Shown piece after piece: positions 14,201 through 23,130 of a stretch of 23,254 nt of DNA. The stretch's first letter is position 1. Every line of letters begins with the position of its first letter. The DNA is taken from positions 1 to 23,254 of the forward strand of contig NZ_CAJKIS010000038.1 of NCBI RefSeq assembly GCF_905200055.1, in the 5' to 3' direction. The notes below the pieces were generated by a model, which saw nothing but the letters and a program-made list of their open reading frames with translations, did not search any database and had not been told where the DNA came from. Source of the stretch: an uncultured Fusobacterium sp. (GTDB taxonomy: Bacteria > Fusobacteriota > Fusobacteriia > Fusobacteriales > Fusobacteriaceae). The translations under genes and the position numbers were made by a program.

Positions 14201-17200
14201 ATGAAGAAAGTAACAAAATTATTACCATTTTTTTTATTAAGTTGTATTGCAGTAGCAAATGAGCTTGACGGATCAAACCATGCCACAGGAAACAGAAGTA
14301 ATGAAACAGCAGTAGCCTCACTAGATAATCCTTTTTGGACTGGGAATCCAGAGACATTTGCAGATAAAAGAGAGAGAATGCACAGCACTATGATGTCATT
14401 TAATACCATAGAAGAGGCATTAAAAAATCCTAATTATTCAGACTATAAAAATTCTAAAAACTTTTTGAGTTTAAATGGGGAATGGAAATTTAAATTAGTT
14501 GATCATCCAGACAAAGATATAAAAGATTTCTATAAAGAAGATTTTGATGATTCTAAATGGAAAAAAATTCCAGTGCCTTCAAGTTGGCAACTTCACGGAT
14601 ATGATCAACCAAGATATAATGATACAGCATATCCATGGGAATATCAAAAAACAGCAATAAACCACCCAGACACTCCTAAAGATTACAATCCAATAGGATA
14701 CTACAAAAGAGAGATGGAACTACCTAAAGATTGGGATGGTAGAGAAGTATTTATCTCTTTCCAAGGTGTAGAATCAGCTTACTATCTATATGTAAATGGA
14801 CAATATGCAGGATATAGTGAAGATAGCTTTGTAGGACATGATTTTAATATTACACCATATTTAAAAGCTGGAAAAAATGAGATCTCTGTAAAAGTACATA
14901 GATGGAGCGATGGAAGTTGGCTTGAATCTCAAGATATGATTAAATTAAGTGGAATTTTTAGAGATGTATTTGTGTATTCAACACCAAAAGTGCATTTAAG
15001 AGATTATACTGTTGTAACAGATTTAGACAAAGATTATAAAGATTCAAAATTAAATATAGAGGTAGATGTTACAAAATATGAAGATGTAGCAGGAAACTAC
15101 AAGGTAAATGCTATATTATATGATGAAAACAATGATATTATAGTTAATGAAAAACAAACTATCAATATGACAGATATAAAAGATGGAGTTGTAAACTTCT
15201 CAACAGATGTTAAGAACCCTAAAAAATGGTCATCAGAAACTCCTAATCTATACACTTTAGTGATAGCTTTAGAAGATGAAAGTGGAAAAGTAATAGAAAC
15301 TATTAGTAATAAGATAGGATTTAAGAAGATAGAAGTAAAAGACGGAAGAATCCTATTAAATGGAGAAAAATTCATGATGAAAGGGGTAAACAGACATGAA
15401 TTTGATCCAGTAAATGCAAGAACTCTATCTGAAGAAACTATGATAAAAGATATTGAACTTATGAAACAACACAATATCAATACTGTAAGATCATCTCACT
15501 ACCCTAATGACCCTAGATGGTATGATCTATGCAATGAGTATGGATTGTTAGTATTAGATGAGGCAAACTTAGAAACACATGGAAGACTAGATGAGATTCC
15601 TCAAAGTAGACCAGAGTGGACAAAAGCAGTAATTGACAGACAAGAGGGAATGTTAGAGAGATCTAAAAATGAGGTTTCGATTTTTGCATGGTCACTAGGA
15701 AATGAATCTGACAAAGGGGATAACTTTGTAAAAGCTGCTGAATGGGTAAGAAAAAATGATCCAACTAGACTTATTCACTATGAGCCACAAAGAGAGGTTG
15801 GAGATATCTATACAAGAATGTATAGAACTATTGATGAAGCGAGAGCTTATGCAACAGATCCTAGAAATAAAGTTCCATATATTGAGTGTGAATATGCTCA
15901 CGGAATGGGAAATAGTATAGGAAACTTACAAGATTATTGGGATCTATTTGAAAAATATGATATCTTCCACGGTGGATATATTTGGGACTGGGTAAACCAA
16001 GGAATCTTAACTAAAGATGAAAAAACTGGTAAGATGTTCTATGCTTATGGTGGAGATTGGGGAGATGAAGAGTTTACAGATCACAATTTCTGTGCTAATG
16101 GTTTAGTATCAACAGATAGAACTGCACAACCAGAGATAATGGAAGTTAAGAAAGTATATCAATATGTTAAATTCAAAGATGTAGATGTGAAAAATGGAGA
16201 GTTTAGCATAAAAAATAACTACATGTTTACTAACTTAGATGAATATGAAGCTGTATGGGAATTAAGAAGAGATGGAGATATTGTAGATTCAGGAGTATTT
16301 GTAACTGAATTAGCTCCAAACAAATCAAAAATTGTTAAACTTCCATTTGGAGATGTTGTAAGTAAAAATGGAGAAGAGTATTGGTTAAATGTTGCTTTCA
16401 GATTAAAAGAAGATACTAAATGGGCTAAGAAAGGGCATATAGTTGCTAAAGAACAATTTAGATTACCAGTTGAAAGCAAAGGAGAGGTTCTATTATTAAA
16501 TGAGATGAAATCACTTTCTTATTTAGATAAAGGTGATAGATTAGTAGTTACAGGAGACAATTTTGAAGTAACTATTAATAAAGAGAAAGGAAGCTTAGAT
16601 TCATTTAAAGTTAAAGGAAAAGAACTTATAGAAAAACCTATGATTCCTAACTATTGGAGAGCACCAAATGACAATGATAAAGGAAATGGAGCAGAGGAAA
16701 GATTAGCAACTTGGAAATTTGCAGGAAAAGAGGCAAAGGTTGTATCTACAGTTGTTACACCAATAGAGGACAAGGGTGTTAGAGTTGATGTAAAACTTGA
16801 GATACCAACTACAACTCCAGCTCAATTAGATTTACAATATGTAGTATTTGGTAATGGAGAGGTAAAAGTTACAAATACTCTATACACTTCAAAAGATTTA
16901 CCAGAGATTCCAGAGTTTGGAATGATGATGGAGATGCCAGAAAAATATGATACAGTTACTTGGTATGGAAGAGGACCTGAAGAAAACTATGTGGATAGAA
17001 AAACTGGATACAATGTTGGTGTTTACAGTGCCAATGTAGATGATTTCTTCTTCCCATATATTGATCCATCTGAAACAGGAAATAGAGTTGATACTAGATG
17101 GGTAACTTTAACTGCTAAAAATGGTGTGGGACTTCTTGCAAGTGGTGTAGATAATACAATAGAATTTAATGCACTTCACTATACTCCAGAAGAATTATCA

Positions 17201-18124
17201 TCAGGAAAAAGACATCCAGTAGAGTTAGTTCCAACTGAAAATGTTGTGCTTAGAATAAATGGAAAACAACAAGGAGTAGGTGGAGATGACAGCTGGGGAG
17301 CAGTTCCACATGATCAATATCAAATAAAATCTGGAAAAGCTCACACTTACTCATTTAAGCTAAAAGGAATAACTAAAGCTGATAATCCTATGGAAATAAG
17401 TAAGAGAAATATTGATAGCGATCTAATAAAAGATATCAAAGTTAATGGAGTATCTTTAAAAGATTTTGATAAAAATATAACAGATTATAAAGTTGAATTT
17501 TTAGCAGGAACAGAGAAACAAGCTCCAGTAGTTGAAGTTGAATATGGTAATAAAGAGGATGTAATAGTTAGCATAGAACAAGCTAATAGTGTAGAAAATG
17601 GAAAAGCAAAAGTTGTTGTAGCTCATAAAGAGAAAGCTTTAAATGAAGTTTTAAGAAAAGAGTATACAATTAATTTTGGAACTCACAATGTAGTTTATGC
17701 TTCTGATCTTCCATTTGAAAAGGCAACTTCAGGAATGTATAAAGTTGAAAGAGATATTACTGTTTCTGGAAGTGTTCCACATTTAAGATTAGAAGATGGT
17801 AGCAAAGTTCGTTTTGAAAAAGCTATCTGTGCAAATTCAGATTCTGAAGTTGTAATTAACTTAAAAGGAAAAGGATTCAAGAGATTCAAATCTTATGTTG
17901 GAATGGACAGAGAGGTAATAGGATATAGAACTAAAGCACAATTTAGAGTGCTATTAGATGGAAAAGAAGTATTTAACAGTGGTGAAATGGCAAGTTCTGC
18001 AAAAGCTAAAGAAGTTGATATCAATGTTGAGGGAGCTAAAAAACTTACTCTTATAATTGATCAATGTGATGGTAATAACAACTATGACCATGGAACTTGG
18101 GGAAATGCTAGATTTACTAAATAG
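14201..18124 (+). CDS. Exported GH2 beta-galactosidase with C-terminal beta-sandwich and NPCBM domains
   Basis: This 1307-residue LacZ-type enzyme hydrolyses terminal beta-galactosides. The N-terminus MKKVTKLLPFFLLSC fits a lipoprotein signal with Cys15 as lipid-anchor residue; AVA before Asn20 would be an alternative signal-peptidase I site. The mature enzyme therefore probably acts in the periplasm or at the surface. Domains: sugar-binding jelly roll (about 80-265), Ig-like (about 268-375), TIM barrel (about 380-665), linker beta domain (about 675-760), and beta-galactosidase small chain (about 765-1055). Catalytic residues are acid/base Glu502 (WSLGNES) and nucleophile Glu564 (IECEYAHGMGNS). 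Two extra modules follow: a cadherin-like beta-sandwich (about 1073-1160) and an NPCBM carbohydrate-binding domain (about 1165-1306, ASDLPFEKATSG to GTWGNARF). It is about 280 residues longer than E. coli LacZ. No permease or lac regulator is adjacent, so host or dietary glycans rather than imported lactose may be the target. Confidence 0.94.
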   Translation: MKKVTKLLPFFLLSCIAVANELDGSNHATGNRSNETAVASLDNPFWTGNPETFADKRERMHSTMMSFNTIEEALKNPNYSDYKNSKNFLSLNGEWKFKLVDHPDKDIKDFYKEDFDDSKWKKIPVPSSWQLHGYDQPRYNDTAYPWEYQKTAINHPDTPKDYNPIGYYKREMELPKDWDGREVFISFQGVESAYYLYVNGQYAGYSEDSFVGHDFNITPYLKAGKNEISVKVHRWSDGSWLESQDMIKLSGIFRDVFVYSTPKVHLRDYTVVTDLDKDYKDSKLNIEVDVTKYEDVAGNYKVNAILYDENNDIIVNEKQTINMTDIKDGVVNFSTDVKNPKKWSSETPNLYTLVIALEDESGKVIETISNKIGFKKIEVKDGRILLNGEKFMMKGVNRHEFDPVNARTLSEETMIKDIELMKQHNINTVRSSHYPNDPRWYDLCNEYGLLVLDEANLETHGRLDEIPQSRPEWTKAVIDRQEGMLERSKNEVSIFAWSLGNESDKGDNFVKAAEWVRKNDPTRLIHYEPQREVGDIYTRMYRTIDEARAYATDPRNKVPYIECEYAHGMGNSIGNLQDYWDLFEKYDIFHGGYIWDWVNQGILTKDEKTGKMFYAYGGDWGDEEFTDHNFCANGLVSTDRTAQPEIMEVKKVYQYVKFKDVDVKNGEFSIKNNYMFTNLDEYEAVWELRRDGDIVDSGVFVTELAPNKSKIVKLPFGDVVSKNGEEYWLNVAFRLKEDTKWAKKGHIVAKEQFRLPVESKGEVLLLNEMKSLSYLDKGDRLVVTGDNFEVTINKEKGSLDSFKVKGKELIEKPMIPNYWRAPNDNDKGNGAEERLATWKFAGKEAKVVSTVVTPIEDKGVRVDVKLEIPTTTPAQLDLQYVVFGNGEVKVTNTLYTSKDLPEIPEFGMMMEMPEKYDTVTWYGRGPEENYVDRKTGYNVGVYSANVDDFFFPYIDPSETGNRVDTRWVTLTAKNGVGLLASGVDNTIEFNALHYTPEELSSGKRHPVELVPTENVVLRINGKQQGVGGDDSWGAVPHDQYQIKSGKAHTYSFKLKGITKADNPMEISKRNIDSDLIKDIKVNGVSLKDFDKNITDYKVEFLAGTEKQAPVVEVEYGNKEDVIVSIEQANSVENGKAKVVVAHKEKALNEVLRKEYTINFGTHNVVYASDLPFEKATSGMYKVERDITVSGSVPHLRLEDGSKVRFEKAICANSDSEVVINLKGKGFKRFKSYVGMDREVIGYRTKAQFRVLLDGKEVFNSGEMASSAKAKEVDINVEGAKKLTLIIDQCDGNNNYDHGTWGNARFTK

Positions 18125-18130
18125 TATATA

Positions 18131-18164
18131 AAAAACTGCACCTAAAATCTTAGGTGCAGTTTTT
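18131..18164. terminator. Bidirectional terminator between lacZ and ispA
   Basis: A perfect 15-bp stem, AAAAACTGCACCTAA (18131-18145) with its exact complement (18150-18164), encloses a 4-nt loop. It has an A-run on one side and a T-run on the other, so it works on both strands. It starts 6 nt after the beta-galactosidase stop and abuts the ispA stop codon (18165-18167). Confidence 0.92.
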
Positions 18165-19052
18165 CTATTTATTTCTATTTCCTATATAATCAGCAAGCTT
18201 TAAAAGGATAGCACTTTTTTCCTCTCCAAATCTTTCAACAAGAATAGATTTAGCCTCTTCAATAGTATTTTTTAAAAGTTCTTTACTTTCATTTAATCCA
18301 ATTAAAGCAGGGTAAGTTGATTTTTCTAACTCTTGATCACTACCAACAGGTTTACCTAAAGTTAGGAAATCACCCTCAATATCAAGGATATCATCTTTTA
18401 TTTGGAAAGCTAATCCAATTAATTCAGAGAATTTTATTAGAGGTTCCTTTTCTTCAGGTGTAGCCTCTCCAATAATGCAACCTATTTCAACAGGAAGTTT
18501 AATTAGTTTTCCAGTTTTATTTGAATGGATATATTTTAAAGTTTCCATATCAATACGTTTTCCTTCACTTGCAATATCCATCATTTGCCCACCAATCATT
18601 CCATTTATTCCTGCATAGCTAGAAGTAAGTTTTACAATCTCAACTATTTGTTCAGGAGCTAAATGTGAATTTCTAGCAGTTAAGATATAGAAAGCATGAG
18701 TAAGAAGAGCATCTCCTATAAGGATACCTTCAGCCTCTCCAAATTTTTTATGAGTAGTAAGTTTTCCTCTTCTAAAATCATCATTGTCAAGAGCTGGAAG
18801 ATCATCATGAACAAGTGAGTATGAGTGTATCATCTCAATTCCAACACCAGAGGCGATCCCTTTAGTTTTATCTTTTCCTAATATATCAAGAGTCATAAAA
18901 AGAAGAATAGGTCTAAGTCTTTTTCCTCCATTCAGTATTGCATATTTCATACCTTCAGCAATAACTTCTGGATAAGTAAGTTCAGCAAGATAAGAATCAA
19001 TACTACTTTCTATCAATTTTTTATGCTCATCTAAATAATTTTTAAAAAACAT
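18165..19052 (-). CDS. ispA: Farnesyl diphosphate synthase (short-chain polyprenyl synthase)
   Basis: IspA condenses isopentenyl and allylic diphosphates to farnesyl diphosphate for undecaprenyl and quinone-type lipids. The 295-residue protein has the first aspartate-rich motif DDLPALD (Asp83, Asp84, Asp89) with the two-residue insertion of bacterial enzymes, GGKRLRP (42-48), and the second motif DDILD (220-224). Tyr78, five residues before the first motif, is the chain-length feature of bacterial farnesyl synthases and argues against a geranylgeranyl enzyme. Its ATG is 2 nt after the xseB stop, and the AGGAGG site lies inside xseB. It is the last gene of the prfA cluster, ending at the bidirectional terminator. 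Confidence 0.93.
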   Translation of the reverse strand: MFFKNYLDEHKKLIESSIDSYLAELTYPEVIAEGMKYAILNGGKRLRPILLFMTLDILGKDKTKGIASGVGIEMIHSYSLVHDDLPALDNDDFRRGKLTTHKKFGEAEGILIGDALLTHAFYILTARNSHLAPEQIVEIVKLTSSYAGINGMIGGQMMDIASEGKRIDMETLKYIHSNKTGKLIKLPVEIGCIIGEATPEEKEPLIKFSELIGLAFQIKDDILDIEGDFLTLGKPVGSDQELEKSTYPALIGLNESKELLKNTIEEAKSILVERFGEEKSAILLKLADYIGNRNK

Positions 19053-19054
19053 AA

Positions 19055-19273
19055 TTAAACCTCCTCTGTTAAAATTTCCCCATTTTCTTCTTTAACTTTT
19101 AAAATTTTTCCCTCTGCTTTATTTAAAAGATCAGAAGATTTTTTTAAAAGTTTCATAGCATTTTCATATTCTTTAATAGAGTCAGTTAAACTAAGCTCTC
19201 CACTTTCTAATCTTTCAATTATCTCATCTATCTCTAAAAGATTATCTTCAAAACTTCCAGTTTTTTTACTCAA
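19055..19273 (-). CDS. xseB: Exodeoxyribonuclease VII small subunit (TTG start)
   Basis: XseB pairs with XseA to form exonuclease VII, which degrades single-stranded DNA into oligonucleotides. The 72-residue helical protein matches the family pattern: SFEDNLLEIDEIIERLESGELSL (7-29), with LTDSIKEYENAMKLL after it. I choose the TTG at 19273 (MSKKTGSFED...). The in-frame GTG at 19282 is itself part of the Shine-Dalgarno sequence GAGGTG, which sits 6 nt before the TTG. XseA is not in the window; in many bacteria it lies next to xseB, so the large subunit must be elsewhere. xseB precedes ispA with a 2-nt gap, an order common in bacteria. Confidence 0.9.
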   Translation of the reverse strand: MSKKTGSFEDNLLEIDEIIERLESGELSLTDSIKEYENAMKLLKKSSDLLNKAEGKILKVKEENGEILTEEV

Positions 19274-19297
19274 TAGAATCACCTCAAATACTATGTT

Positions 19298-19846
19298 TTA
19301 TCTAGTGTAAAATGTTATACACTTTTTACCATATTTTCTTTCATCAGCTTTTTTGAAAGATCCAATCACATCTTCCATCTCTTCAAAAAGATGGTGCTCA
19401 CTTATAATAAGTCCACCTTCAGCAAGGATACCATTTTTTTCAATAGCTCTGATAACTTTAGTACAAACTTCATCTTTATAAGGGGGGTCCATAAATATTA
19501 TATCAAATTTCTCCCCTTTTCTCCCTAAAATTTCAATAGCTCTAATAACATCATTTTTATATGCTCTACATCTATCTTGAAAACCTAGATTATTAACATT
19601 TTCTATAATATATTTTAAAGCTTCACTATCTTTCTCAATCATAACAGCTCTTTTAGCTCCACGGCTTAAAGCCTCTAGTGATATACTACCACTTCCACTA
19701 AATAGATCAAGAAAAACAGAGTCAGGAACATATGGAGCTATAATTGAGAATAGAGATTCTTTCATGCTCCCTAAAGTTGGTCTTGTATCAGTTCCTTTTC
19801 TACTTTTTATTGTTTTATTTTTAGCTTCTCCTGCAATTATTTTCAT
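19298..19846 (-). CDS. rsmD: 16S rRNA m2G966 methyltransferase
   Basis: RsmD uses S-adenosylmethionine to methylate N2 of G966 in the small-subunit rRNA. The 182-residue protein shows the N-terminal MKIIAGEAKNK and TRPTLGSMKESLFSI (21-35) typical of RsmD, SAM motif I FLDLFSGSGSISLEALSRG (45-63), and the catalytic DPPY (120-123). Length and motif spacing are normal. The AGGAG Shine-Dalgarno is about 12 nt before the ATG. It lies 15 nt after queA and 24 nt before xseB, within the same transcript. Confidence 0.94.
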   Translation of the reverse strand: MKIIAGEAKNKTIKSRKGTDTRPTLGSMKESLFSIIAPYVPDSVFLDLFSGSGSISLEALSRGAKRAVMIEKDSEALKYIIENVNNLGFQDRCRAYKNDVIRAIEILGRKGEKFDIIFMDPPYKDEVCTKVIRAIEKNGILAEGGLIISEHHLFEEMEDVIGSFKKADERKYGKKCITFYTR

Positions 19847-19861
19847 CTATAATATCAACTC

Positions 19862-20893
19862 CTAATAGATAAACATAGCATCTCCAAAACTAAAGAAATG
19901 ATATTTTTCCTCTACAGCTGTCTTATAGACATCCAGCATAAACTCTCTTGAAGAGAATGCAGATACAAGCATAAGTAGAGTAGATTTTGGTAAATGGAAG
20001 TTTGTAATAAGAGCATCTATCACTTTAAATTTATACCCTGGGTAGATAAATATATCAGTACTTCCCTTTGTAGCTTTAACTAATCCATTTTCATCAACAG
20101 CAGATTCTAAAGCTCTAGTACTTGTTGTCCCAACAGATATTATTCTCTTTCCATTTCTTTTTCCCTCATTGATTATATCAGCAGCTTCTTGAGGAATTTC
20201 ATAAGTTTCTTCATGCATTTTGTGATCTAATACATCTTCAGTTTGTACAGGTCTAAAAGTTCCTAACCCTACCTCTAAAAATATATCTACTATCTTTATC
20301 CCTTTTTTTTCTATTTTTTCTAATAATTCTTTTGTAAAATGAAGTCCTGCTGTAGGTGCAGCTACAGACTCCCCTTTTATAGCATAGACAGTTTGGTATC
20401 TGTCCTTTTCTTTTAAAGCTTCAACTATATATGGAGGAAGAGGCATTTTTCCAAGTTTGTCTAAAACCTCTTCAAAAGCACCTTCATACTCAAATTTGAT
20501 AATTCTATTTCCATCATCTTTGATTTCAATTAACTCTCCAATAAGTTCGTTCTTTTCTCCAATATATAGTTTTTGTCCAACTTTAAGTTTTTTAGCTGGC
20601 TTTAAAAGACATTCCCAAGTATTTAGGTCAATTCTCTTTATTAAAAGAATCTCTAAAACTCCACCTGTTTCTTTATGTCCAAACAATCTAGCTGGAATTA
20701 CCTTAGTTGAGTTTCTAACTAAAATATCCCCTTCATGTAGATAATCAATTATCTCATAAAAAATTTTATGTTCTACTGTTCTATTTGTTTTATCTACCAA
20801 CATAAGTCTAGCATAATCTCTAGGTTCTCTAGGTTGTTGACCTATTAACTCCTCTGGTAGATGGTAATCATAATCATGTAATTTTGTAGACAC
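19862..20893 (-). CDS. queA: tRNA preQ1 ribosyltransferase-isomerase (GTG start)
   Basis: QueA transfers and isomerises the ribosyl part of S-adenosylmethionine onto preQ1-modified tRNA to form epoxyqueuosine. The 343-residue length is standard. Landmarks include LHDYDYHLPEELIGQQPREPRDYARLM in pieces (5-31), VRNSTKVIPARL (59-70), and GESVAAPTAGLHFT (174-187). The start is GTG at 20893, overlapping the last base of the prmC stop (TAGTG). No ATG nearby would preserve the conserved N-terminus, and the Shine-Dalgarno is weak, so translation probably depends on prmC. Other queuosine genes are not in the window. Confidence 0.95.
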   Translation of the reverse strand: MSTKLHDYDYHLPEELIGQQPREPRDYARLMLVDKTNRTVEHKIFYEIIDYLHEGDILVRNSTKVIPARLFGHKETGGVLEILLIKRIDLNTWECLLKPAKKLKVGQKLYIGEKNELIGELIEIKDDGNRIIKFEYEGAFEEVLDKLGKMPLPPYIVEALKEKDRYQTVYAIKGESVAAPTAGLHFTKELLEKIEKKGIKIVDIFLEVGLGTFRPVQTEDVLDHKMHEETYEIPQEAADIINEGKRNGKRIISVGTTSTRALESAVDENGLVKATKGSTDIFIYPGYKFKVIDALITNFHLPKSTLLMLVSAFSSREFMLDVYKTAVEEKYHFFSFGDAMFIY

Positions 20894-22014
20894 TATTTGT
20901 CACCACACTTCTTTCCAATAACTACTCTATCTATTCCACCATAGTCTTTAACTATTGATAGAATATCAAATCCATTTTCTTGCATTAATTCACTAACTGC
21001 TTCAGCTTGGTTATATCCTACTTCAAAGGCTAGAATACCATTATCATTTAGATAAGTAGATGCCTCTTTTGAAATTTTTGAGTAGAAATAATATCCATCT
21101 CCATTATCAGTAAGAGCATTTTCAGGCTCATATTTTAAAACTTCAGGCATTAATTCTTGATACTCATTTAGAGGTATATATGGTGGATTTGAAATAATCA
21201 TATTAAATTTTTCAGCTTTTAAAGATGAAAAAACATCTGATTTAACAAAAGTTACATTCTCTGCTTGATTTAACTTTCTATTTGTTTCAGCAACTTCCAA
21301 AGCTCCATCACTAATATCAGCTCCAATAATTTTAGCATTAGGTACCTCTTTTCCTAAAGAGATTGCTATTGCTCCACTTCCAGTCCCAATATCTAAAACT
21401 TTTGGTGAGCCTACCATCTCTTTTAAAAGGAATTTGCACTGCTCAACTAAAATTTCAGTATCACTTCTAGGAATTAATACTCTTTCATCTACTTTAAAAG
21501 GATAACCAAAGAACTCCCACTCTCCTAAAAGGTATTGTAGTGGTTTTCTATGTTTTCCCCTTGCAATTAAAAGCTCTCTTATCTTATCTTTAGCAGAATC
21601 TTCAATTTTTTTATTTAAGTTCAATGTAAGAACTAATCTACTTACATTTAAAACATGGGAAAAGATATACTCAGTATCTAACATTGGACTAGGTACACCA
21701 TGTTTTTTAAGATATTCTGCTGATTTATTTAAAAGATCTATATTTTCATTTTTATAATTCACAGTGTTTATATTTACCTCTTTGCTCTTTATAAGCTCAT
21801 CAAAACCAATTCTCTTTCTAGCCATCTCTCTAAGGCAAGTTTTAATTTTAGATTTTTGTTTATCATCTAACTCCATATCAGAATACATATATAGAGATAT
21901 TCTATCTAATTGTAAAACATTGGCAATAAGTTTTTCACTTTCAAGTCTTGGTTTTGAAAAAGAGTATTTTTGCAAATACTCTTTAGAAAAGTTTAATATT
22001 TCTAGTAAATTCAT
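20893..22014 (-). CDS. prmC: Release factor glutamine methyltransferase with duplicated N-terminal domain
   Basis: PrmC (HemK) methylates the glutamine of the GGQ motif in release factors. In this 373-residue protein, residues about 90-373 form a complete enzyme: helical N-domain, PLQYLLGEWEFFG (158-170), SAM motif VLDIGTGSGAIAI (206-218), and active-site NPPY (276-279). Usual length is about 280. The extra 1-89 looks like a second, diverged copy of the N-domain. KEYLQKYSFSKPRLESE (11-27) parallels AEYLKKHGVPSPMLDTE (99-115), and both copies end in a helix with basic residues. The start is taken at ATG 22014, one base after the prfA stop. An in-frame GTG at 22032 lies inside prfA and lacks a ribosome site. 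Re-initiation after prfA is likely. Catalytic residues are intact. Confidence 0.93.
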   Translation of the reverse strand: MNLLEILNFSKEYLQKYSFSKPRLESEKLIANVLQLDRISLYMYSDMELDDKQKSKIKTCLREMARKRIGFDELIKSKEVNINTVNYKNENIDLLNKSAEYLKKHGVPSPMLDTEYIFSHVLNVSRLVLTLNLNKKIEDSAKDKIRELLIARGKHRKPLQYLLGEWEFFGYPFKVDERVLIPRSDTEILVEQCKFLLKEMVGSPKVLDIGTGSGAIAISLGKEVPNAKIIGADISDGALEVAETNRKLNQAENVTFVKSDVFSSLKAEKFNMIISNPPYIPLNEYQELMPEVLKYEPENALTDNGDGYYFYSKISKEASTYLNDNGILAFEVGYNQAEAVSELMQENGFDILSIVKDYGGIDRVVIGKKCGDK

Positions 22015-22015
22015 C

Positions 22016-23092
22016 TTATAGATCAGACTCACTTGAAAGCATTTCAGCTTGGTTAAATGTGATTAGAGCATCGATCATCTCATCAATATCTCCATCTAAG
22101 AATGCTTCAAGTTGATATACTGTGAATTTAATTCTATGATCTGTAATTCTTCCTTGTGGGAAGTTATATGTTCTTATTTTTTCTGATCTATCTCCTGTAC
22201 CTACTTGAAGTCTTCTTTCGCTTTCAACTTGACTTCTTTGTTTTTCACATTCCATTTCAAATAGTTTTGAAACAAGGTGTTTCATAGCTTTTTCTCTATT
22301 TTTTAATTGTGATCTTTCATCTTGACATTGAACAACAATACCAGTAGGTAAGTGAGTAATTCTAACTGCAGAGTCAGTCATGTTAACGTGTTGCCCTCCA
22401 GCTCCTCCTGATCTATATGTGTCAATTTTTAAATCTTTTGGATCGATTTTAACTTCTTTTACATCTTCAACTTCTGGAAGAACAGCAACAGTAGCTGTTG
22501 AAGTGTGAACTCTTCCAGCAGATTCAGTTTCAGGAACTCTTTGTACTCTGTGAACTCCAGATTCAAATTTTAATCTTGAGTAAGCTCCTAAACCATTGAT
22601 ACTGAATACAGCCTCTTTGATTCCACCAATTCCCATCTCTTGTTTTTCAATAATTTCAATTTTCCATTTTCTTCTTTCTGCATATCTACAGTACATTCTA
22701 AATAGATCTCCAGCAAATAGAGCAGCTTCATCTCCTCCAGCTCCACCTCTGATCTCTACAATAACGTTTTTGTCATCATTTTTATCTTTAGGAAGTAAAA
22801 GAATTTTTAATTCCTTTTCAAATTCTGGAACAGCTTCCTCAATCTCTTTAAGTTCCTCATGCATCATCTCTCTCATGTCAGGATCTTTTTCAGTTTTTAA
22901 GTTTTCTTTGATAAACTCTAAATCTTCCATAGTTCTTTTATACTCTTTATATTTTTCAACTATTGGAGTTATGTCAGATAAAGCTTTGTTACATTCCATC
23001 ATTTTTTTAGGGTCAGCAAGTACTTCTTGTGATCCAAGCATCTCATTAAGTTCATTAAATCTTTTTACAACTTCTTCTAATTTTGCGAACAC
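22016..23092 (-). CDS. prfA: Peptide chain release factor 1 (GTG start)
   Basis: RF1 reads UAA and UAG stop codons and triggers peptide release. With the GTG start at 23092 the protein is 358 residues, the normal length. It begins MFAKLEEVVKRFNELNEML. It has the tripeptide anticodon Pro187-Glu188-Thr189 (PxT type, which separates RF1 from RF2) and the peptidyl-hydrolase motif Gly232-Gly233-Gln234. Upstream in-frame codons to 23131 are open but disfavoured, because AAGGAG lies about 11 nt before the GTG and they add a non-conserved tail. It is the first gene of the operon, with its own promoter, and is followed 1 nt later by prmC, whose product methylates Gln234. Confidence 0.96.
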   Translation of the reverse strand: MFAKLEEVVKRFNELNEMLGSQEVLADPKKMMECNKALSDITPIVEKYKEYKRTMEDLEFIKENLKTEKDPDMREMMHEELKEIEEAVPEFEKELKILLLPKDKNDDKNVIVEIRGGAGGDEAALFAGDLFRMYCRYAERRKWKIEIIEKQEMGIGGIKEAVFSINGLGAYSRLKFESGVHRVQRVPETESAGRVHTSTATVAVLPEVEDVKEVKIDPKDLKIDTYRSGGAGGQHVNMTDSAVRITHLPTGIVVQCQDERSQLKNREKAMKHLVSKLFEMECEKQRSQVESERRLQVGTGDRSEKIRTYNFPQGRITDHRIKFTVYQLEAFLDGDIDEMIDALITFNQAEMLSSESDL

Positions 23093-23130
23093 TACTATCT
23101 CATCTCCTTTTTCTACACTATAACTTAACA

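Noticed and set aside
22596..23123. Long open frame (175 codons) antisense to prfA
   Set aside because: It is a shadow of the AT-rich prfA coding strand, serine/isoleucine-rich without any domain look, and has no ribosome site.
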